Of a stretch of DNA of 64,000 bases, positions 57,838 through 64,000 are shown piece by piece. Position numbers and translations under genes: made by a program. How positions within the stretch are numbered: the stretch's first letter is position 1; each line of letters begins with the position of its first letter. The notes beneath the pieces were generated by a model that was given only the letters and a program-made list of their open reading frames with translations, did not search any database and was not told the DNA's origin. Source of the DNA: Posidonia oceanica. Its lineage: Eukaryota; Streptophyta; Magnoliopsida; Alismatales; Posidoniaceae. The stretch lies in NCBI GenBank assembly GCA_037176725.1, contig JAZBRS010000044.1, positions 1 through 64,000 of the forward strand, written 5' to 3'.

Positions 57838-58854
57838 GGTAAATTATAGTTTACCGCCCTTAACTACTCACGCTTTTCAACTTAGTACCCTAATCTTTGT
57901 TTCGTTACAACTTGCCTCCCTCAACTATGGTAAATTACAATGAACCACTTTTTTGAGAAAACATCGTTAATCTTTTGCTTGTTCTGACTATTTTTCCCAC
58001 TGTAATTTACCATTCTAGTCTAAATTACAAGTTACCTCCTCAACTATTCGAGATTTTCAACTTGGTAACCTAACTTTTTTTTCGTTACAACTTGCCCCCA
58101 TCAATGTATTAAATTACATTGAACCACCTTTTTGGGTAAACACCGTTAAATTTTTGCTTTGACTGATTGTTTTACCCTGAATCACAAATAATCTCCTTCT
58201 TAGTCCTATGGAACCCGACTCGAACATTACTCCTACAGAACTCTTTCTTCCTCACCCACATCCCATCCGGCTACAAATCTTAGCCACTGACACCCTTTCC
58301 GAGTGGGTAGAGACCTTCGGTTGAGATATGCTTATTGACAATAGGGAAGAAGTTCAAGATCTTCCTATCGTGTTGATGGAGCTCGAGATTGTCGGTTTAT
58401 CAATAAAAAAGAGAAAAAAATGTCTGGGAAAGAAGGAGAAAAGTGAAGATTTCGATAGTGAAGTTGGGTTTAGGGTTTATGATGTAGAAAAAATGGAAGA
58501 AGATGGAAAAAAAGAAGATAAGGAAGAAGGGCAAATTTGACTGAAAAAATATTGTAAAGGTCAGATGACCATTCAAACCTGACGGAAGGACATATTGTTT
58601 AACTGAGGTAGTTGAGGAAGGCAAGTTGTAACGAAAATAAGTTTAGTATACCAAATCGAAAAACTTAAATAGTTAAGGGAGGTAAATGGAAGAAGGAACA
58701 CTTGTCCAAAAGAAATATTGTAAACCTTCAAACCTGATAAAAGGGTTTTGTTGTTTAACGGAAGTAGTTGAGGGGAGTAAACAGTAAAGATAAAAAGTTT
58801 AAGATACCAAAATGAAAAATACAAATAGTTGAGACAGATAAACAATAATTTACC
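57838..58854. mobile_element. ~1-kb terminal-inverted-repeat element, unit 3
   Basis: Third copy of the element at 12627-13647, ends AAGGTAAATTATAG and CAATAATTTACCA. Its central ORF (58328-58540, 70 codons) matches the unit 2 ORF for most of its length and ends in a Lys/Glu-rich tail. Confidence 0.6.
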
Positions 58855-60030
58855 ATTTAATTTATTATCATGATTAATTTAGATTTACTACTACTTTCGT
58901 AATCATATTATATATTAGTCTAAGTTAAATTTTAAGTATTGGTATACTATTTGTTAGTCTGAAATAGATACACTTTAGGCTTAATAATTTTTTATTTTTT
59001 AGTATACTTAATCATTGAAAATTGGTATGACTTATGCATAATTTGTAATTTTTAGTGTGGTTATTGTTAATAATTTCTTTATAATTTTTTAATGTGCATA
59101 ATCAGTGTAATTATTTTTGAATTAGTCCTCATTTGGAATTACATTTGGAACTACAACTTTTAATCAAATTTGACATTTTCCAAAACCAATATATTATAAC
59201 TTTTCTATCAGCAACTTCTTTAGTTCAAAACCCTAAATAAGTTCATCACTGTTTTAAAAAAATAAACTCTAAAAGAAAGGCCTATTTAGGAACTATAGCT
59301 ACTTCAACAAAGTTATAACTCTCTACAATTTTAGGAACTTAAAATTAAAATAGTTTAAAATGTGGGAGAATGAGAAGAACTTGGATGAATGGACACATTG
59401 GAATGCAACATGTATCGGTCCTAGACACGTATCGCACGTAGAATTGCCCACGACACCACTCCATCACATGCAGCCATGTTCAAAATTTTTTAAATTGTTA
59501 ATTTATTTGGACACACCTAGGACATGGCATGTACATGTTCTAGGTTTTATGTATGACAAGATATATATTTAGCATGAAACAAGGGATCGTGTCATAAGTA
59601 AATTGAAATTCATATTCTAATTATATTAAAATTCAAAACTCTTAATTAAATACGAAGAAAATCATATTGGTAAAAGCATCTCTATTTCTCGCATAACTAT
59701 TCTAAAAAAAGCTAAAAATTCCAAGATCATTTTACATCTAGGTTGCTACAAGGTTCATCAACTAAAGATAATTGTTCTTTCACTAACTTAATTTCATTTA
59801 GAGCAACAAATTAAATTTTAAACCAAGAAAATAATTAATAGATATTTACGAATAGGTTGACAAAAGTGACAAGTAGGATTTGTTGTTTCTCCATGTGCTT
59901 GAGGTGGGATATATTTATATCAAAGTCTATATATACTCCATTTGTTTTAGGTAAAGATGTTCATTGATACAATTTTTATACCAATATCCTCTTTTGTTAC
60001 CTTATTCTCTTATAGTGAAGAACAATCGTC
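58855..60030. other. spacer of unit 3 up to a deletion breakpoint
   Basis: Homologous to 13648-14840 of unit 1. The match ends after GAAGAACAATCGTCAC (60030). About 5 kb present in unit 1 (14840-19790, including the LINE) is missing here. Confidence 0.75.
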
Positions 60031-60064
60031 ACACACACAACACCAGCATCTTATACACAAATAG
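60031..60064. other. filler sequence at the unit 3 deletion junction
   Basis: About 34 bp (ACACACAACACCAGCATCTT then ATACACAAATAG) not found at either side of the breakpoint in unit 1, but closely similar to ACACATAACACCAGCATCTT and following bases at about 25056-25087 in the Tat-like region. Confidence 0.5.
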
Positions 60065-60229
60065 CTGGTCTCACTGGTACTCTCTCTCTCTCTCTCTTAT
60101 GGGAATCCTTGGGCCTTTGTTGCTGGTGTCACTGGTACTCTCTCTCTCTGCTAAGCAATTTTTTCTCTATTTTTTAGGAAACATCATATCATACTTCTCT
60201 CATTCTTCACATTAATTAAACATTCAAGC
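60065..60229 (+). repeat. degenerate exon-1 cassette upstream of SWEET copy 3
   Basis: One partial cassette (GGGAATCCTTGGGCCTTTG at about 60101) with (CT)n donor flank, followed by GCTAAGCAATTTTTTCTC, AG and GGAAACATCATATCAT, then the CACATTAATTAAAC leader that precedes the true ATG at 60230. It is out of frame for SWEET. Confidence 0.65.
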
Positions 60230-62420
60230 ATGTCTCCATTTCCCGTAGGGAATCCTTGGGCCTTTGCTGCTAGTATCACTGGTACACACACACACACTCT
60301 CTCTCTCTCTCTCTCTCTCTCTAAGCAATTTTTTCTCTATTTTTTCAGGAAACATAATATCATTCATGGTGTTCTTAGCTCCAGTGTAATCTCTCTCACT
60401 ATATATCTATTCGCTAGTCTAATAGTTTTCCAATCAAACTTAGGTAGCGTTTGGAAATACTTTTTTGTGCCAGCTTATTATGTTAAGCGTTTATTATCCA
60501 ATAAGCTTTTCCAAATGATGTCTGATACATGATCTTTTTCAAAAAAGCTCATAGTAGCTTTTTAGTATATTTTAAACTATTGAATAGCTTTTTGAAAAGC
60601 TAAAGGGTGTTAGCATTTCGAAAAGATATGAATATTAGTCATTATTTCTCGAATGATATCTTCAAAAGTTGATTTTAATTACAGCATGAGCCTAACAAAA
60701 TTACAACATGAATATTCCGCCGGCAACGGCGACGGCGGTGGTAATGGCAACAACGACGGCAATATAGTCTTTTAATTAACTCATAAGTATTTATTAGACA
60801 TAGAAACCAAACAAGCTTTTCTTTACCTTTATAAAAGCTGTAAACTGTATGGCTTAACAAAAAGTCAGCTTTTTCCAGTAAGCTAGATAAGAAAAAGTAT
60901 TTCCAAGCATAACCTTACATGACAATATCCACATAACTCAATAATTGAAGTTTCCAGATGGCCTCCTTGTAGCTAGAATCCTAAGAAAACGTGGGCAATT
61001 TGATTTATTACATGCAACCAAAAGATTTAGGTCAAACTTCATCTCTCAAGAAGAGTGGGCCTCACATTGAAGAATCCACTCTCATGAAGAGCATGTTTTT
61101 CTTTGACATTATATCATACCCACCCTACAGTAATGACATGTTGTCTTTGTCTGTTTACACACATGCATTTATAGGCCGACATTTTACAAGATCAACAAGA
61201 AGAAATCGACAGAGGCATTTGACACTGTGCCGTATGTGGTGGCTCTATTTAGTGCCACGTTGTGGCTCTACTTTTCCTTGCTCACCTCTGACTTGCTGAT
61301 AATGACCATCAACTCCGCTGGATGTGTCATTGAAGCAATCTACATAGTTGTCTTCCTGACGTCAGCACCGAAGAAACCCAATGTACGTACCCTTCCTAGT
61401 AATCCACTTCAGATCATAATTGATTTTGTTGGTATATGCAGTTGCATGACATGACCTAACTCCATGATTTCATGTTTGCAGATATTCACGATTAAGCTGG
61501 TGATCTTTATGAACGTTTGCCTCTTCGGATCATTGTTGCTCGTCACCATGGTGTTCACTTCAGGAGAGAAACGCACTAGCATTGTTGGGTGGGCCAGTTC
61601 CACCTTTGCCTTCATGGTCTTCCTCTCGCCCTTGAGTGTCATTGTAAGTCTCCATACCATAATGCAAACCATGCTCAACAAATTAAACAACACAAATTCT
61701 TGGGCATTAATCAGGTTTTTAGTTTACAACTTAAGACTCAGAATATGACCAAAAGGTTGGCTAAGTACGTAGTTAAGAAAATTAAAAAAAATGAAGAGAT
61801 TCCAAGAGTGACCTCTACGAGTATAGTACTTGAAAAAAAGCATGACCTCTTATTCAAAACTGTTGTACCACTTTTTCCTTTGTAGGTCTGATATTTAACG
61901 ACTGGTATATATCTATTAAAAATCTAACATCACACAAGAAGGATGTGGTGCATGCTGTGGTGTGGGTTAATTTCACTCGAATATGCTAATGTAATGGTGC
62001 AGAGATTGGTAATCAAAACGAAAAGTGTAAAGTACATGCCCTTCACACTTTCCCTTTTCCTCACACTCAGTGCAGTTGCTTGGTTCTTCTACGGCTTCCT
62101 CGTTCATGATTACTACGTTGCAGTAAGTTCGGAACCCTACTCTCACTTTTCTTCAAATTAACGAAATTTCTCTTGGATGCCACTACTAAACTCCTGAATC
62201 CCTTTTTCTTGTCTATATATATTTGCAGTTGCCAAACATTCTAGGGTTCCTCTTCGGTATGGCACAGATGACCCTTTTCATGTTATACAAGGAGAAGAAA
62301 AACAAGAACCCCAATCAAAAGCTACCTGAGATAGCCATGAATGCTATCGTGCCGGAATCTGAAGTGGCGAAGGACGAGAAGAACAATGATGTCGAGACCG
62401 GTTCTGTTAATGTTTGGTGA
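60230..62420 (+). CDS. SWEET: SWEET bidirectional sugar transporter, intact copy 3 (256 aa)
   Basis: Six exons with GT-AG borders: 60230-60281, 60349-60385, 61175-61382, 61482-61643, 62003-62122 and 62229-62420; the joined length is 771 nt, 256 codons plus TGA. The exon pattern (52, 37, 208, 162, 120 nt) is that of plant SWEETs. The N-terminus [13 protein letters not shown] leads into helix 1; repeat one has [25 protein letters not shown] and the substrate Asn in NSAGCVIE. Repeat two has [13 protein letters not shown], the substrate Trp in VAWFFYG and the Asn in [14 protein letters not shown] replaces the common NSFG. The tail is short and charged. The family moves sugars down gradients across plasma or vacuolar membrane; [12 protein letters not shown] and DYYVALPNILGF resemble clade III (sucrose-type). 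Substrate and expression are not shown by sequence. Confidence 0.85.
60443..60914. mobile_element. Harbinger-like MITE in SWEET intron 2, copy 3
   Basis: 472 bp, inverted ends GGTAGCGTTTGGAAATACTT and AAGTATTTCCAAGCATAACC, flanked by TTA at 60440-60442 and 60915-60917. It makes up more than half of intron 2 (60386-61174) of the intact gene. Confidence 0.68.
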
Positions 62421-63092
62421 AACTCAGCAGTTTCCAAGATAGTGTTTGGTATTGATTATGGACAGACTAATTATGAGAATAATTATGCGAATAAGCTAGA
62501 TTTTTTGACAATAAAAAAAGTTAGCTTATTTTTCCTACTCTACAATCTTGTTTGGTTGCATTTATTCAAAAATGATTATGCAGTGTACAAATGTCTATTT
62601 TTCCTTTATTGATATAAAAACAAAAAATAGGAGATTTTATTCTTCCTTTTCAATTGCAAATGCCCTTAATGGCATCCATACGTGAAAATTAGAAAGTGAT
62701 AAATATGAAAAATGATAAAAGGGTTCTTTTTGTTCCACAACCAATTGATCTACGACATCATTGAGAATTGCATCAGGTGCTCTATAAAGTATATCGCATG
62801 TTTATATAAAGTAAGAGTGAATCTATATTTTTTAAAGACATCAATAATAAATTGAATCAAATACAAATTTTGTAAATAGTTATTCAACATGTCAAGTGTA
62901 TTGACACGCTAAAATCTACTTAAGTTTCAAATTCAAGCAAATAAGTCGTAAACATAAGTTCCAAATAAATTCAAGTAAATAAGTCAAACAAAAATAAGAT
63001 CCAATTAAGTTCAACCAAATAAGTCATTCAAATATATGATCCAAATAAGTCACACAAATAGGTTTCAATTATTCAAGCAAATAACTCATATG
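62421..63092. other. SWEET 3' flank, unit 3
   Basis: AT-rich intergenic sequence homologous to 46816-47596, with a ~90-bp deletion near 62740 relative to unit 2. No gene seen. Confidence 0.65.
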
Positions 63093-63725
63093 CTACTTCA
63101 TAAGTTTTCCGGCAACCCAAATCACCCAATAGGTTCTTTCCTCTGTACTTCCCATATGCACAAACAATTGTCGTTTCGTAGGCTTTGTCATAAATTCCAA
63201 TGTTGTTATGTACTCAACACTATTTTTGTCAACTCCTATTCCATTCAAAAGATTAATGCAAGTTTCAATCGAAAATCTCTCCTCTTTTGCCTTGACAACC
63301 TCTTCCTTCACCCTTGCATCTTCTTCCTTAGCTTTCGTAGTTTGGGCCATTTCTTTTGAAACAATGAGAGATTTATGAGACAATTCCATCTTCTTCTTCA
63401 ACAATGTGACCACCTCTTGGACTTCTAAGTTTAAGCGTCCACCTGCACCAATCTTGCTTCTCTTTCGGAGTGATTCTTGAGACTTTGAATGTCGCTTGGT
63501 ATTCTCAAGTGTTACAGATTCTGCACCAACCACTTCCTCATTAAAAGTAAACTGATGTTCTATAGTATTTGTAGCATCATTCTGGTTGGATGTTGTAGCT
63601 GTGTTCGTTGCACTTGGAACCATGACATACTTCCCAGTAGCTGCACATCCTTTGAACAAGAGATCAAGTTCATCTGCATACTGCAATACATGACCATTCT
63701 TGAATTTCTCTACTCTAGGATATCT
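63093..63725 (-). CDS. Myb/SANT-like protein, last exon (unit 3)
   Basis: Second copy of the exon at 47597-48229, equally open (197 codons from the first Met), differing by only about six residues, all within the first third (for example VPSATNTATTSNQNDATNTI). It has the same acceptor candidate at 63726. Keeping an open frame in both copies, while the SWEET beside it decayed in unit 2, suggests either recent duplication or real function. Upstream exons lie beyond the window. Confidence 0.6.
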   Translation of the reverse strand, partial: RYPRVEKFKNGHVLQYADELDLLFKGCAATGKYVMVPSATNTATTSNQNDATNTIEHQFTFNEEVVGAESVTLENTKRHSKSQESLRKRSKIGAGGRLNLEVQEVVTLLKKKMELSHKSLIVSKEMAQTTKAKEEDARVKEEVVKAKEERFSIETCINLLNGIGVDKNSVEYITTLEFMTKPTKRQLFVHMGSTEERTYWVIWVAGKLMK

Positions 63726-64000
63726 CTATTCAAAGGACAAGAGATCGAAGAATGAATTTTTACAAAATGCAATGAATGAAAATTAAAAGTGCAAGAATAA
63801 AGACACATTCCTATTAATATTTGATCGTAAAGAATGAAAGTATTAAAATCAACATTCTAATGCATTCTTCGTTCTTGTTTCATTCTTGCTTGATATATAC
63901 ATTCCTGTTAATGCAAGTAATAAAATCAATAGCTGGATATTGAATATTTTCACAAACATTCAATAATATGTAAGTTTAATTATTTCTATTGCATGTTACA
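63726..64000. other. upstream intron-like sequence of unit 3, to window end
   Basis: Homologous to 48230-48512. AT-rich, no gene seen; unit 3 continues past the window. Confidence 0.6.

Noticed and set aside
1..64000. tRNA, rRNA or snRNA genes
   Set aside because: No cloverleaf-like box A/B pairs or rRNA signatures were noticed; a dedicated scan was not possible by eye.

Overview
The window is nuclear DNA of a flowering plant, probably a eudicot. It is AT-rich and gene-poor. It carries plant-type Ty3/gypsy chromovirus (Tekay/Del-like) and Tat/Ogre-like retrotransposon sequence, an L1-type LINE, MITEs and intron-containing SWEET sugar-transporter genes with GT-AG introns. There are no bacterial operons, rRNA or tRNA genes or CRISPR arrays. 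The species cannot be named from the sequence alone.

Layout. 1-7910 is the 3' part of a decayed Tekay-like element (gag-pro-RT-RNaseH-integrase-chromodomain) with a complete 3.13-kb 3' LTR. It abuts, at 7911, an older LTR of the same family in the opposite orientation. From there the window is dominated by three copies of one large repeated unit: unit 1 (7911-22861), unit 2 (about 33782-48698) and unit 3 (about 52575 to beyond 64000). Each unit contains, in order: an inverted solo LTR with an array of GTGGGNCCCAC sites, a ~0.3-kb MITE, AT-rich spacer, a ~1-kb terminal-inverted-repeat element, a cluster of repeated SWEET first-exon cassettes, a six-exon SWEET gene with a Harbinger-like MITE in intron 2, and (units 2 and 3) the last exon of a convergent Myb/SANT-like gene. 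Units 1 and 2 also hold decayed copies of one ancestral LINE insertion; unit 3 has lost it. Between units 1 and 2 lie a Tat/Ogre-like LTR with a 72-bp minisatellite, further inverted LTRs and a duplicated 0.8-kb segment. Between units 2 and 3 lies another inverted LTR with a putative Copia-type solo LTR nested in it.

Function. Only the SWEET gene of unit 3 (60230-62420, 256 aa) can be read from ATG to stop through six canonical exons. Copy 1 has a one-base deletion in exon 1. Copy 2 has a nonsense codon, a one-base deletion and a 15-bp deletion. SWEETs are bidirectional sugar transporters; the sequence resembles clade III (sucrose-type). The Myb/SANT-like ORF may be a gene or a transposon-derived domesticate. 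Everything else is mobile-element sequence or its debris.

Most notable signals: the phased array of perfect TCP-factor-type sites carried by the LTRs upstream of each SWEET copy; a candidate 137-nt spliceosomal intron joining gag to protease; serial amplification of the SWEET exon-1/intron-1 cassette; and a Tat-type LTR with a polypurine tract on its left and a primer-binding site on its right.
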